Shown here piece by piece: positions 19,993-29,712 of a stretch of DNA of 64,000 nucleotides; within the stretch, counting starts at the first letter, position 1; each line of letters starts with the position of its first letter. The notes under the pieces were generated by a model. That model saw nothing but the letters and a program-made list of their open reading frames with translations, was not told the DNA's origin and did not search any database. The stretch is from NCBI GenBank assembly GCA_000621185.1, contig JHYZ01000021.1, positions 1 through 64,000 of the forward strand, written 5' to 3'. The DNA is from Franconibacter pulveris DSM 19144 (lineage in GTDB: Bacteria > Pseudomonadota > Gammaproteobacteria > Enterobacterales > Enterobacteriaceae). Made by a program: the position numbers and the translations under genes.

Positions 19993-21170
19993 TATTGTTC
20001 TCCCTGAGTGGCGGCAGGCGCGGCGGCTTGCGGCGCTGGCTGCGCGGCGCTGGCGTCAGCGGCAGGCTGCGCCAGTAAATTACGTACGCGAGTCTGCATC
20101 AGCTTTTCCAGAATAGGCTGGCTTTGCAGCGATTCCGGCGCCTCCATGGTGATGTTCTGCTGGCTCAGGTTATCCAGCGTATCGAGGAATGCTTTAGTAC
20201 CCGCATCTTCGGTATCGTAGTAAGCGCGCACCCAGGTGGAAACGTTATCCAGCGACTGCTTGTACGTCTCTTCCTGATGGCGAGGGACCGCCTGGGAGGC
20301 GATCAGCAGGCGCGAACGAATGTTTTCGCGCAGGTAGATGTCCTGATTAGGCGCCAGCAGCGGCACGGCGGTATCATCGCGGCGGCGAACAGTAATAAAG
20401 CTGTCCATGAAGTTCTGCCAGCTTTTTACCAGGTTTTGCCGCCACTCGCTGAGCGAGCTGGAAAGCTCGGTGCCGTCGCTGTCCATCGGTGCGTCGTTGT
20501 CATCATTATCCGCCAGGCGCAGGTTATCCACCTGATTCGAGAGCTGGTTCAGTTTGAGAATAATGCCGTCGTAATCGACCTGAGTAATCGCGGAAAGGCT
20601 GGCAATATCGGTGGTGATAGCGCGACGAGCGGTAATAAGGCTGGGGTCATTCATGTCCGCAAGGCTTGCATCCGCGCTTTTCAGCAGCGCAGCCGCCGTA
20701 GTGACGTCCTGATCGCTCCAGAGCTTACGCCCCGCCAGTTTCACCAGAAAATCCGCTTGCGCCAGCAGCCAGGTTTGCGCTTCGGTGCCGGAAATGGTCG
20801 CCACCTTTTGCTGCACTTCATCCAGCTGGCGCGCCATCGCCGCCTGTTGGTTCTTCGCCTCTTCCAGCGCGCCTGCCTGCTGCTTGATGATATTTTGCAG
20901 CTCGGCGTTCTGCGTCTGCTGCTGGTTTTGCAGCGAAGTGAGTTGTGCAGCAAGGGTATCGGTGCTGGCGCTTTGCGCCGAGGCCTGATGTTTGCCCCAT
21001 GCCCACATGCCCGCGCCTGCCGCCAGCGCAATAGCGATAGCAATAGCGCTCAGGGCGAGAGCGGCTTTGCCGGTACGATCCTTCTTCTCTGCGTTTTCCG
21101 GTCGTGGCGTGGTTTCCACGGCCTCCCTGGTCTCTTCAACCACGTCGGAGGAATGTTGTTGTTCCGTCAT
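19992..21170 (-). CDS. hemX: HemX, membrane-anchored protein of the heme operon
   Basis: The family was once named a uroporphyrinogen methyltransferase, but this protein lacks SAM-methylase motifs; its role is unclear. The 392 residues comprise an acidic N-terminal tail, one membrane segment (about 36-58, [22 protein letters not shown]), and a Gln-rich coiled coil (about 65-125), then a periplasmic domain. The C-terminus is a low-complexity Ala/Pro/Gln tail. It lies 21 bp after hemD in the operon. Confidence 0.92.
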   Translation of the reverse strand: MTEQQHSSDVVEETREAVETTPRPENAEKKDRTGKAALALSAIAIAIALAAGAGMWAWGKHQASAQSASTDTLAAQLTSLQNQQQTQNAELQNIIKQQAGALEEAKNQQAAMARQLDEVQQKVATISGTEAQTWLLAQADFLVKLAGRKLWSDQDVTTAAALLKSADASLADMNDPSLITARRAITTDIASLSAITQVDYDGIILKLNQLSNQVDNLRLADNDDNDAPMDSDGTELSSSLSEWRQNLVKSWQNFMDSFITVRRRDDTAVPLLAPNQDIYLRENIRSRLLIASQAVPRHQEETYKQSLDNVSTWVRAYYDTEDAGTKAFLDTLDNLSQQNITMEAPESLQSQPILEKLMQTRVRNLLAQPAADASAAQPAPQAAAPAATQGEQ

Positions 21171-21191
21171 TATGGCTTCCCGTTATGAGAG

Positions 21192-21932
21192 TTATTGCAA
21201 CATGCGCAGCAGCGCATCGTTGTCGGCATTGTCGGCGACCAGAATATCTTGCCAGCCACGTTCCCGGGCGAGGGTCGCCAGACGCTCGCTGACGACGAGA
21301 AGTCGACAGCGCAGCAACCAGTTCGTGCGATACCATTCCGGGATAAGAGCATAGAGCTGATCGAGCATTTCGCCGCTGGTCACCACCAGGGTGTCTATAC
21401 CGCGCGATTGCCAGCGCCAGGCTTCCTCTGTCCCGTCATAGATTTTCATACAACGTTGATAGCATTCACAAAACGTGACGTTCGCGCCCCGGGCTGTTAG
21501 CGTTTCGGCCAGCAGCTCGCGCCCGCCATTGCCGCGCAGGATCAGCGCCTGCTTGCCGGCAACGTTTTGTAATTCAGGTAATTGTAGCAAGACTTCACTG
21601 ACTTCCCGATCGTGCGGATAGCTTACGTGCAAGCCGCTGGTTTGATGCAGCGCTAATGCCGTGGTTCTGCCGATGGCGAAAGCGTTGAGGGTCTGCGGCC
21701 AGGCTTTGCCGATGCGTTTCAGTTCTGCGCCGGCGTAATGGGCCGCATGCTGCGAAACAGCGAAGAGCAGGTCGTCAGGGGTGAGGGCGTCGAGCAGAGC
21801 CGGGAGGCGCGCCAGCTCGCGGCCCGGGGTAAATTCAATCAGCGGGAAACTCCAGGCCTCTCGCCCGAGCGCGCGCAGGCGGCTCACTAATGCTTCCCCG
21901 GCAGGGGACGGGCGGGTGACCAGGATCTTCAT
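21192..21932 (-). CDS. hemD: uroporphyrinogen-III synthase
   Basis: HemD cyclises hydroxymethylbilane to uroporphyrinogen III, inverting ring D. The 246 residues match E. coli HemD, beginning [20 protein letters not shown]. The two Rossmann-like lobes include the segment [17 protein letters not shown]. The start codon overlaps the hemC stop by four bases, indicating coupled translation. Confidence 0.95.
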   Translation of the reverse strand: MKILVTRPSPAGEALVSRLRALGREAWSFPLIEFTPGRELARLPALLDALTPDDLLFAVSQHAAHYAGAELKRIGKAWPQTLNAFAIGRTTALALHQTSGLHVSYPHDREVSEVLLQLPELQNVAGKQALILRGNGGRELLAETLTARGANVTFCECYQRCMKIYDGTEEAWRWQSRGIDTLVVTSGEMLDQLYALIPEWYRTNWLLRCRLLVVSERLATLARERGWQDILVADNADNDALLRMLQ

Positions 21933-22870
21933 GCGGGCCCTTCTCCTTTATATACCTCGGCAAGAATGGCCCTCGCGCCGTTATTCAGCAGCTCTTCAGC
22001 CAGCGATACGCCTAAATCCGCTGCCTCTTCCGGCTTGCCGCGCCGTTCGCCACGGACCATCTGCGAGCCGTCCGGCGCGCCAACCAGCGCCCGCAACCAC
22101 AGTTCGCCATTCACCAGTTCCGCATAGCTGCCGATAGGCACCTGACAACCGCCTTCCAGCCGGGTATTCATGGCGCGTTCCGCGCGAACGCGAATGGCTG
22201 TTTCATCATGATTGAGCGGGGCGAGCAGTTCGCGAGTGCGGGTGTCGTCCAGGCGGCATTCAATACCGACGGCCCCCTGGCCGACGGCCGGCAGCGAAAT
22301 TTCCGGCGGCAGCGAGCTGGTGATGCGCTCGTCAAGCTGAAGACGTTTAAGCCCCGCAACGGCCAGAATAATCGCGTCATAGTCGCCATTATCTAATTTG
22401 CTTAACCGCGTGCCGACATTGCCGCGAAGGGAGCGGATGACCAGGTCCGGGCGGCGCTCGGCAATCTGACACTGGCGGCGTAAGCTGGAGGTGCCTACCA
22501 CGCTGCCCGCAGGCATCTCATCCAGACTTTTATAGCGGTTGGAAACAAACGCGTCGCGCGGATCTTCGCGCTCGCAAATGGTGGTGAGGCCCAGCCCCTC
22601 AGGAAATTCGACCGGCACATCTTTCATTGAGTGAACGGCGATATCGGCGCGTTTTTCCAGCAGCGCCATTTCAAGTTCTTTAACGAACAGCCCTTTGCCG
22701 CCCACCTTAGCCAGCGGCGTATCGAGGATAACGTCGCCGCGCGTCACCATCGGCACCAGCTCCACTTCAAGGCCGGGGTGGCACGCCTCAAGGCGCTGTT
22801 TCACGTACTGTGCCTGCCAGAGCGCAAGCGGGCTCTGACGAGTGGCAATTCTTAATACTTTGTCTACCAT
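21929..22870 (-). CDS. hemC: hydroxymethylbilane synthase (porphobilinogen deaminase)
   Basis: HemC condenses four porphobilinogens into hydroxymethylbilane on a dipyrromethane cofactor. The 313 residues match E. coli. [30 protein letters not shown] and the cofactor cysteine in [12 protein letters not shown] (Cys242) are all present. It is the first gene of hemCDXY and diverges from cyaA across 286 bp. Confidence 0.97.
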   Translation of the reverse strand: MVDKVLRIATRQSPLALWQAQYVKQRLEACHPGLEVELVPMVTRGDVILDTPLAKVGGKGLFVKELEMALLEKRADIAVHSMKDVPVEFPEGLGLTTICEREDPRDAFVSNRYKSLDEMPAGSVVGTSSLRRQCQIAERRPDLVIRSLRGNVGTRLSKLDNGDYDAIILAVAGLKRLQLDERITSSLPPEISLPAVGQGAVGIECRLDDTRTRELLAPLNHDETAIRVRAERAMNTRLEGGCQVPIGSYAELVNGELWLRALVGAPDGSQMVRGERRGKPEEAADLGVSLAEELLNNGARAILAEVYKGEGPA

Positions 22871-23003
22871 GCTTCATACCGTAAATATCGTCCGCTGAGC
22901 ATCCTAACACTCTTAACAGAAGGCTGTCAGTCATAACGGGTCGGCGCCGCAGGCGGGAAGTGACTCGTATTATGGAACAGCAAGCGGGAGATCGGTGCTA
23001 CAA

Positions 23004-23064
23004 TTGTTAAGTAGCGCATCTTTCTTTACGGTCAATCTGCAAGGTGTTAGATTGATCACGTTTT
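23004..23064 (+). promoter_or_regulatory. cyaA control region: candidate promoter and CRP site
   Basis: TTGTTA (23004-23009) and TACGGT (23027-23032) are 17 bases apart. Just downstream, GTGTTA-GATTGA-TCACG (about 23043-23064) resembles the CRP site known at the main E. coli cyaA promoter, where CRP-cAMP represses. The right half TCACG is good and the left half is weak. The remainder of the 286-bp hemC-cyaA gap must also hold the hemC promoter, which I could not place. Confidence 0.45.
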
Positions 23065-23156
23065 GAACCGATTGTCAGTCCGCATCATCATAATCACAAG
23101 GGCGACAGCGGTAGCGGTGTTTTTTTCGAAATACTGAAACCATCAGGCGATACGTC

Positions 23157-25706
23157 TTGTACCTCTATATTGAGACTCTGAAACAGAGACTGGATGCCAT
23201 CAATCAACTGCGTGTGGATCGCGCACTTGCTGCCATGGGGCCTGCGTTCCAACAGGTCTACAGTCTGCTGCCTACATTATTGCATTACCACCATCCGCTG
23301 ATGCCGGGTTACCTTGACGGTAACGTTCCCCATGGCATTTGCTTCTTCACGCCTGATGAAACCCAGCGCCACTATTTAGACGAGCTTGAACTGCGCCACG
23401 GCATGCCGCCGCAAGAGACGGCCAAGGGCGAGCTTCCCATTACCGGCGTCTATACGATGGGCAGCACCTCTTCGGTTGGCCAGAGCTGTTCATCGGATCT
23501 GGATATCTGGGTGTGCCATCAGGCCTGGCTGGATAACGAAGAGCGCCAGCTGTTGCAGCGCAAATGCAGCCTGCTTGAGAGCTGGGCGGCGTCGCTGGGC
23601 GTTGAGGTGAGCTTTTTCCTTATTGATGAGAATCGCTTTCGCCATAACGAAAGCGGCAGCCTCGGCGGCGAAGATTGCGGCTCCACGCAGCATATCCTGC
23701 TGCTGGATGAGTTCTATCGCACCGCCGTACGCCTCGCCGGCAAGCGTATTCTGTGGAACATGGTGCCTGGCGACGAAGAAGAACATTACGACGATTACGT
23801 CATGCGTTTATACGCGCAAGGGGTGCTGACGCCCAACGAATGGCTGGATCTCGGCGGCCTCAGCTCGCTGTCGGCGGAAGAGTATTTCGGCGCCAGCCTC
23901 TGGCAACTCTATAAAAGCATTGATTCCCCCTATAAAGCAGTGTTGAAAACCCTGCTGCTGGAAGCCTATTCCTGGGAATACCCGCATACTCGCCTGCTGG
24001 CGAAAGACATCAAACAGCGTCTGCACGATGGCGAAATCGTCTCTTTCGGGCTCGATTCTTACTGCATGATGCTGGAGCGCGTAACCCATTATCTGACGCA
24101 AATCGAAGATACGGCGCGTCTGGATCTGGTGCGCCGTTGTTTTTATCTCAAAGTGTGTGAAAAGCTGAGCCGCGAGCGCGCCTGCGTCGGCTGGCGTCGT
24201 GAAGTGCTAAGCCAGCTGGTGAAAGAGTGGGGCTGGGAAGATGACCGCCTTGCGATGCTGGATAACCGCGCTAACTGGAAAATCGATCAGGTGCGCGAGG
24301 CGCATAATGAACTGCTCGATGCGATGATGCAGAGCTACCGTAACCTGATTCGCTTCGCCCGCCGCAACAACCTGAGCGTTTCGGCAAGCCCGCAGGATAT
24401 CGGCGTGCTGACGCGTAAGCTCTACGCGGCATTTGAAGCGCTGCCAGGCAAAGTGACGCTGGTAAACCCGCAGATTTCGCCAGACCTCAGCGAACCGAAT
24501 TTAACCTTTATCCACGTGCCGCCCGGCCGCGCCAACCGCTCCGGCTGGTATCTCTATAACCGCGCGCCGCACATGGACACCATCATCAGCCATCAGCCGC
24601 TGGAATATAACCGCTATCTGAATAAGCTGGTGGCCTGGGCCTATTTCAACGGCCTGCTGACTTCCCGCACGCGCCTGTTTATTAAAGGCAACGGTATTTG
24701 CGATTTGCCGAAGCTGCAGGAGATGGTGGCGGATGTCTCGCACCACTTTCCGTTGCGCTTGCCGGCGCCCACGCCGAAAGCGCTCTACAGCCCGTGCGAA
24801 ATTCGTCATCTGGCGATTATCGTCAACCTGGAATATGACCCGACGGCGGCGTTCCGCAATCAGGTGGTGCATTTCGACTTCCGCAAGCTGGATGTTTTCA
24901 GCTTCGGCGAACAGCAGCAGTGCCTGGTAGGCAGTGTCGATCTGCTTTATCGCAACTCGTGGAACGAAGTGCGCACGCTGCATTTCAACGGCGAACAGGC
25001 GATGATCGAAGCGCTGAAAACCATCCTTGGCAAAATGCACCAGGATGCCGCGCCGCCCGATAGCGTAGAAGTGTTCTGTTATAGCCAGCATCTGCGCGGT
25101 CTGATTCGCACCCGCGTGCAGCAGCTGGTTTCCGAGTGCATTGAGTTTCGTCTCTCCAGCACCCGTCTTGAGCCGGGTCGTTTCAAAGCGCTGCGCGTAG
25201 CCGGACAGACGTGGGGACTGTTCTTCGAACGCCTTAACGTCTCGGTGCAGAAGCTGGAAAACGCCATTGAGTTTTATGGCGCGATTTCGCACAACAAGCT
25301 GCACGGCCTTTCCGTTCAGGTGGAAACCAACCACGTACAGCTGCCGCCGGTGGTGGATGGCTTTGCCAGCGAAGGGATTATTCAGTTCTTCTTTGAAGAG
25401 ACCAACGACGAGCGTGGCTTTAACATCTACATTCTGGATGAGAGCAACCGGGCGGAGGTTTATCACCACTGCGAAGGGAGCAAAGAGGAGTTGGTGCGAG
25501 ACGTTAGCCGTTTCTACTCGTCATCGCACGACCGTTTCACCTACGGCTCAAGCTTTATCAACTTCAACCTGCCGCAGTTCTATCAGATTGTGAAAGTGGA
25601 TGGCCGCCAGCAGGTGATCCCGTTCCGCAACCAGGCCATCAGCGCCGCGCTTCCCGCCAATCAGGACGATAGCGCCGCGCCGATGATGCAGCAGTATCAA
25701 TCCTGA
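23157..25706 (+). CDS. cyaA: class I adenylate cyclase
   Basis: CyaA makes cAMP from ATP for CRP-dependent catabolite control and is stimulated by phosphorylated EIIA-Glc. The 849 residues are one more than in E. coli. The N-terminal catalytic half has [20 protein letters not shown], with the nucleotidyltransferase-type GS and DxD residues. The C-terminal half is the glucose-sensitive regulatory domain. The start is TTG, giving [20 protein letters not shown] after the initiator; the same weak TTG start limits cyaA translation in E. coli. Confidence 0.97.
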   Translation: MYLYIETLKQRLDAINQLRVDRALAAMGPAFQQVYSLLPTLLHYHHPLMPGYLDGNVPHGICFFTPDETQRHYLDELELRHGMPPQETAKGELPITGVYTMGSTSSVGQSCSSDLDIWVCHQAWLDNEERQLLQRKCSLLESWAASLGVEVSFFLIDENRFRHNESGSLGGEDCGSTQHILLLDEFYRTAVRLAGKRILWNMVPGDEEEHYDDYVMRLYAQGVLTPNEWLDLGGLSSLSAEEYFGASLWQLYKSIDSPYKAVLKTLLLEAYSWEYPHTRLLAKDIKQRLHDGEIVSFGLDSYCMMLERVTHYLTQIEDTARLDLVRRCFYLKVCEKLSRERACVGWRREVLSQLVKEWGWEDDRLAMLDNRANWKIDQVREAHNELLDAMMQSYRNLIRFARRNNLSVSASPQDIGVLTRKLYAAFEALPGKVTLVNPQISPDLSEPNLTFIHVPPGRANRSGWYLYNRAPHMDTIISHQPLEYNRYLNKLVAWAYFNGLLTSRTRLFIKGNGICDLPKLQEMVADVSHHFPLRLPAPTPKALYSPCEIRHLAIIVNLEYDPTAAFRNQVVHFDFRKLDVFSFGEQQQCLVGSVDLLYRNSWNEVRTLHFNGEQAMIEALKTILGKMHQDAAPPDSVEVFCYSQHLRGLIRTRVQQLVSECIEFRLSSTRLEPGRFKALRVAGQTWGLFFERLNVSVQKLENAIEFYGAISHNKLHGLSVQVETNHVQLPPVVDGFASEGIIQFFFEETNDERGFNIYILDESNRAEVYHHCEGSKEELVRDVSRFYSSSHDRFTYGSSFINFNLPQFYQIVKVDGRQQVIPFRNQAISAALPANQDDSAAPMMQQYQS

Positions 25707-26027
25707 TTAGCGAAAGTTAACCGGCTCGCCCGCCTGCTGGCTGCAGGCGGTTTCCAGCAGGCTCCAGAACAGTTCGCCGCTGCGGTCGCAAACCCATTCA
25801 TCCCCTTTATAGTCAAAATGGTAGCCGCCCTGTTTCGTCGCAAGCCACACCTGATGCAGCGGCTCCTGGCGGTTAATGATAATTTTGCTGCCGTTCTCAA
25901 ATGACAAAGTCAGCACGCCACCGTTGATTTCACAATCGATATCGGTGTCGCCGTCATAGTCGTCGATACGCTCTTCAATGGTCTGCCACAGGCCATCGGC
26001 GAGGCGATGAAATTCGCTGTCGTTCAT
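25707..26027 (-). CDS. cyaY: frataxin-like iron donor/regulator CyaY
   Basis: CyaY binds iron and modulates the IscS/IscU iron-sulfur assembly machine. The 106 residues match E. coli. The N-terminal helix carries the acidic ridge ([16 protein letters not shown]), and the sheet contains [14 protein letters not shown] and [18 protein letters not shown]. It is convergent with cyaA, with no bases between the two stop codons. Confidence 0.96.
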   Translation of the reverse strand: MNDSEFHRLADGLWQTIEERIDDYDGDTDIDCEINGGVLTLSFENGSKIIINRQEPLHQVWLATKQGGYHFDYKGDEWVCDRSGELFWSLLETACSQQAGEPVNFR

Positions 26028-26212
26028 CTCATATTCCTTTTGTCCGTGATGGCGGCAGTATAAAAGCTATCACTTTGAATAGAAACCGCGCCGCGCGGCC
26101 GTTTCTTTCCCGCGACAGGTTTTCCATTACGCGGCGGCATGCAAACTATTGCTTTTCAGGGTTCACCTGCGATGATAGAAAGCAGAATAAATGAACCACA
26201 GGCAATCAATAA

Positions 26213-26413
26213 ATGAAGACGATGTTCCGTTCGCTGGCGCTGCTGTTAACGTTGTTTAGCCTCTCAGGCTGCGGCCTTAAAGGCCCGCTTTACTTCCCGC
26301 CGCAGGACAATCAGGCGAAACCGGCTACCCCAGTGCAGCCGCAGACGCAGACGGTAACGCCGAACCGCAACGACCGTGGCGATAACGACGGCCCGACCCA
26401 GGTGATCTATTAG
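26213..26413 (+). CDS. lptM: small outer-membrane lipoprotein LptM (YifL)
   Basis: LptM is a small lipoprotein that assists maturation of the LptD-LptE LPS translocon. The 66-residue precursor has a short signal peptide with lipobox LSGC (Cys20), the typical GLKGPLYFPP after it, and a Pro/Gln/Asn-rich disordered tail ending GPTQVIY. It precedes dapF by 37 bp as in E. coli. The 185-bp gap from divergent cyaY should hold its promoter. Confidence 0.93.
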   Translation: MKTMFRSLALLLTLFSLSGCGLKGPLYFPPQDNQAKPATPVQPQTQTVTPNRNDRGDNDGPTQVIY

Positions 26414-26450
26414 TAAACCGCGCCGCGTAACCGCGCAAACGGAGTAAAAA

Positions 26451-27275
26451 ATGCAATTCTCTAAAATGCATGGCCTTGGTAACGACTTCATGGTCGTTGA
26501 CGCGGTGACCCAAAACGTCTTTTTCTCACCTGAGCTGATCCGCCGCCTGGCGGACCGGCATCTGGGCGTCGGTTTCGATCAGCTGCTGATCGTCGAGCCG
26601 CCTTACGATCCGGATCTCGATTTTCATTACCGCATCTTTAATGCCGACGGCAGTGAAGTCTCGCAGTGCGGCAACGGCGCGCGCTGTTTTGCCCGCTTTG
26701 TTCGACTGAAAGGGCTGACCAACAAGCGGGACATTCGCGTCAGCACCGCCAATGGCCGCATGGTATTGAGCGTGGATGAAAACGACCTGGTGCGCGTTAA
26801 CATGGGCGAGCCGGTATTCGACCCGGCGAAAGTGCCGTTTCGCGCCAACAAGGCAGAGAAAACCTATATCATGCGCGCCGCCGAGCAGACCATACTGTGC
26901 GGCGTAGTGTCGATGGGCAATCCACACTGCGTGATTCAGGTGGATGATGTGGCTACCGCGCCGGTGGAAACGCTGGGGCCGGTAATGGAGAGCCACGAGC
27001 GCTTTCCGGAGCGCGCCAACATCGGCTTTATGCAGGTGATGAATCAGGAACATATCCGGCTTCGCGTGTTCGAACGCGGGGCGGGAGAAACCCAGGCCTG
27101 CGGCAGCGGCGCCTGCGGTGCGGTGGCGGTAGGGATCCAGCAGGGGCTGCTGGCCGAGCAGGTGCGCGTGGACCTGCCCGGCGGTCGCCTGGATATCGCC
27201 TGGAAAGGGCCGGGTCATCCGCTTTATATGACCGGGCCTGCAACTCATGTCTATGACGGGTTCATACATCTATGA
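26451..27275 (+). CDS. dapF: diaminopimelate epimerase
   Basis: DapF interconverts LL- and meso-diaminopimelate for lysine and peptidoglycan. The 274 residues match E. coli. The two catalytic cysteines are in [13 protein letters not shown] (Cys73) and [14 protein letters not shown] (Cys217). GGAG precedes the ATG. The stop overlaps yigA by 4 bp, in the dapF-yigA-xerC-yigB operon. Confidence 0.97.
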   Translation: MQFSKMHGLGNDFMVVDAVTQNVFFSPELIRRLADRHLGVGFDQLLIVEPPYDPDLDFHYRIFNADGSEVSQCGNGARCFARFVRLKGLTNKRDIRVSTANGRMVLSVDENDLVRVNMGEPVFDPAKVPFRANKAEKTYIMRAAEQTILCGVVSMGNPHCVIQVDDVATAPVETLGPVMESHERFPERANIGFMQVMNQEHIRLRVFERGAGETQACGSGACGAVAVGIQQGLLAEQVRVDLPGGRLDIAWKGPGHPLYMTGPATHVYDGFIHL

Positions 27276-27976
27276 CTAATGCCGGGGAACAGCAGGCAAG
27301 CCTCGTGGAGCTGGATGACGAGGCGGTATGCGACTACCTGCTGAACAATCCTGACTTTTTTATCCGCAACGCCGCCACGGTTGAGCGGATGCGCGTGCCG
27401 CATCCGGTTCGTGGCACTGTCTCGCTGGTCGAATGGCATATGGCGCGCTCCCGCAACCATATCAGCATGCTGCAAGAGAATATGTCGCAGCTGATGACAC
27501 AGGCGAGCGTCAATGAAGATCTTTTCAACAGCTTGTTGAAGCTGCAACGCAGGCTGAGCGCGGCCGACAGCCTCCAGGATATGCTGACGCGCCTGCACAA
27601 ATGGGCGCGGGAAATGGGGCTTGCCGACGCCTGCGTGCGGCTCTTTCCGGACCGCTGGCGCATTGGCGCGCCTTCCGGTTTCACCCATCTCGCCCTGAGC
27701 CGTCAGGCTTTTGAGCCGGTGCGCATCCAGCGCCTGGGGCGCGACTATCACTACCTTGGGCAGTTGAATGGCCCGGAGCTGTTGGTGGTGTTGCCGCAGG
27801 CGCGAGCGGTCGGCTCGGTCGCGATGTCGTTGATGGGGCGTGAGGACGATCTCGGCGTGGTGATTTTCAGCAGCCGGGATCCGCACCATTATCAGGAAGG
27901 GCAAGGCACGCAACTGCTGGACGAGCTCTCTCTGATGCTGCCCGATTTGCTGGAGCGCTGGATTGAACGCGTATGA
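27272..27976 (+). CDS. yigA: DUF484 family protein YigA
   Basis: This 234-residue cytoplasmic protein of unknown function is conserved between dapF and xerC. It starts with an acidic helix and [14 protein letters not shown], then a long amphipathic helix ([20 protein letters not shown]) and a GAF-like C-terminal domain with [20 protein letters not shown]. It overlaps both neighbours by 4 bp. The context suggests co-expression with XerC, but the role is not known. Confidence 0.9.
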   Translation: MTNAGEQQASLVELDDEAVCDYLLNNPDFFIRNAATVERMRVPHPVRGTVSLVEWHMARSRNHISMLQENMSQLMTQASVNEDLFNSLLKLQRRLSAADSLQDMLTRLHKWAREMGLADACVRLFPDRWRIGAPSGFTHLALSRQAFEPVRIQRLGRDYHYLGQLNGPELLVVLPQARAVGSVAMSLMGREDDLGVVIFSSRDPHHYQEGQGTQLLDELSLMLPDLLERWIERV

Positions 27977-28878
27977 TCGATTCCCCTTTGCAGGAAGCGG
28001 CAGACCGCTTTCTTCGCTACCTGAAGGTTGAACGCCAGCTCAGCCCGCATACGCTGCTGAACTATGGCCGTCAGCTTGCCGCACTGATTCAGCTTGCCGG
28101 TGAAATGAAGCTGCAAAGCTGGCAGCAGTGCGACGCCGCCGCCGTGCGCTCCTTCGCCGTGCGCAGCCGCCGCGCCGGCCTGGAAGCGTCAAGCCTTGCT
28201 TTACGTCTCTCCGCGCTGCGCAGCTTTTTTGACTGGCTGGTCAGCCAGGGCGAGCTGCCCGCTAACCCGGCGAAAGGCATTTCTACCCCGAAAGCGCCGC
28301 GCCATCTGCCGAAAAATATTGATGTTGATGACGTTAACCGCTTGCTGGATATCGATATCAACGACCCGCTGGCGGTGCGCGATCGCGCTATGCTCGAGGT
28401 CATGTATGGCGCCGGGCTGCGTTTGTCGGAACTGGTGAATATCGATTGCAAACATCTCGACCTCGACAGCGGCGAGGTGTGGGTAACGGGCAAAGGGAGC
28501 AAAGAACGTCGGCTGCCGATGGGGCGCAGCGCCGTGCAGTGGCTCGCGCACTGGCTTAACCTGCGCGAGCTGTTCGGCCCGGATGACGACGCGCTTTTTC
28601 TCTCAAAACTCGGTAAGCGTATTTCGGCGCGCAACGTTCAGAAACGCTTCGCCGAATGGGGAATTCGTCAGGGGCTGAACAGCCATGTGCATCCCCATAA
28701 GCTGCGTCACTCGTTCGCTACCCATATGCTTGAATCAAGCGGCGATTTGCGTGCGGTGCAGGAACTGCTTGGCCATGCGAATCTTTCCACCACGCAAATC
28801 TATACTCATCTTGATTTTCAACATCTGGCCTCGGTCTATGACGCCGCGCATCCGCGCGCCAAACGGGGGAAACCGTAA
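27973..28878 (+). CDS. xerC: site-specific tyrosine recombinase XerC
   Basis: XerC with XerD resolves chromosome dimers at dif, controlled by FtsK, and resolves plasmid multimers. The 301 residues have the SAM-like N-terminal core-binding domain ([20 protein letters not shown]) and the catalytic domain with [11 protein letters not shown] (Arg), the beta-hairpin Lys in [41 protein letters not shown] and the tyrosine nucleophile in TQIYTH. It overlaps yigA and yigB. Confidence 0.96.
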   Translation: MIDSPLQEAADRFLRYLKVERQLSPHTLLNYGRQLAALIQLAGEMKLQSWQQCDAAAVRSFAVRSRRAGLEASSLALRLSALRSFFDWLVSQGELPANPAKGISTPKAPRHLPKNIDVDDVNRLLDIDINDPLAVRDRAMLEVMYGAGLRLSELVNIDCKHLDLDSGEVWVTGKGSKERRLPMGRSAVQWLAHWLNLRELFGPDDDALFLSKLGKRISARNVQKRFAEWGIRQGLNSHVHPHKLRHSFATHMLESSGDLRAVQELLGHANLSTTQIYTHLDFQHLASVYDAAHPRAKRGKP

Positions 28879-29594
28879 TGCATTTTTATCGCCCTCTGGG
28901 CCCGATCGCCGCTCTGACGTTCGATCTTGACGATACGCTGTATGACAACCGCCCGGTAATCCGGCGCACCGAACAGGAAACGCTGGCGTTTATGCAGCGC
29001 TATCACCCTGGCCTGCGCGATTTTACCCTGGCTGATTTCCAGCGGGTGCGCACCGTACTGCGTGAAAAAGACCCGGAAATTTATCATGATGTGACCGAGT
29101 GGCGCCGACGCGCCGTTGAGCAAGTGATGCTGGAGGCAGGGCTGTCGGCGCACGAAGCCGCTGAAGGCGCGCGGGAAGCGATGCTTAATTTCGCCGCCTG
29201 GCGCAGCCGCATCGACGTGCCGCAGGAAACGCACGATGCCTTGAAAAAGCTGGCGCAGAAGTGGCCGCTGGTGGCTATCACCAATGGCAACGCCGAGCCG
29301 CATCTCTTCGGTCTTGGTGACTATTTTAAATTTGTGCTGCGTGCAGGTCCGCATGGTCGTTCTAAACCCTATAGCGACATGTATCACCTGGCGGCGCAAA
29401 AGCTTGGCGTTACGCCGCGTGAAATCCTGCACGTGGGGGATGACCTTACCACTGATATCGCCGGGGCGATTCGCTCAGGCGCGCAGGCGTGCTGGATAAA
29501 CCTGCTGGATGGCGACCTGATGCAGGTAGAAGACAGCCGTTTGCTGCCGCATCTGGAGATTTCGCAGTTGGCATCCCTGACCTCGCTGATATAA
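28878..29594 (+). CDS. yigB: HAD-family phosphatase YigB
   Basis: YigB is a HAD-like phosphatase; the E. coli enzyme acts on FMN and on 5-amino-6-(5-phosphoribitylamino)uracil. The 238 residues match E. coli. Motif I is [10 protein letters not shown], motif II is AITNGNAE, and motif IV is [14 protein letters not shown]. The start overlaps the xerC stop by one base (TAATG). It is the last gene before the uvrD promoter region. Confidence 0.94.
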   Translation: MHFYRPLGPIAALTFDLDDTLYDNRPVIRRTEQETLAFMQRYHPGLRDFTLADFQRVRTVLREKDPEIYHDVTEWRRRAVEQVMLEAGLSAHEAAEGAREAMLNFAAWRSRIDVPQETHDALKKLAQKWPLVAITNGNAEPHLFGLGDYFKFVLRAGPHGRSKPYSDMYHLAAQKLGVTPREILHVGDDLTTDIAGAIRSGAQACWINLLDGDLMQVEDSRLLPHLEISQLASLTSLI

Positions 29595-29605
29595 TCGTCA
29601 CAACT

Positions 29606-29621
29606 CTGTATATAATTCCAG
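29606..29621 (+). promoter_or_regulatory. LexA box overlapping the uvrD -10 element
   Basis: CTGTATATAATTCCAG fits the CTG-N10-CAG LexA (SOS) box. It contains a perfect TATAAT (29611-29616), so repressor binding would block the -10 element. The E. coli uvrD gene is LexA-controlled through a box at the same place. Confidence 0.85.
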
Positions 29622-29629
29622 GTCTGTAT

Positions 29630-29689
29630 CCCTGAATCTTTGACTCGGTTAGCTGTGCTGAGCGCGTCAAAGATTCAGGGCATACCCTG
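29630..29689 (+). promoter_or_regulatory. attenuator-like hairpin pair in the uvrD leader
   Basis: CCCTGAATCTTTGAC (29630-29644) is perfectly complementary to GTCAAAGATTCAGGG (29666-29680) across a 21-base loop. The last five bases of the right arm, CAGGG (29676-29680), can instead pair with CCCTG (29685-29689) around CATA, so the two folds exclude each other. Attenuation of uvrD downstream of the LexA-controlled promoter has been reported in E. coli. No T-run follows either hairpin. Confidence 0.7.
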
Positions 29690-29712
29690 CTTATCCTTAC
29701 CCGGCGGTGCCA

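Noticed and set aside
20124-21188. 354-codon plus-strand frame opposite hemX
   Set aside because: Runs against the hemCDXY operon. Its His/Arg/Gln-rich translation is characteristic of an antisense reading.
24501-25469. 322-codon minus-strand frame opposite cyaA
   Set aside because: Lies wholly within cyaA, shows no motif, start signal or homology, and is typical of high-GC3 genes.
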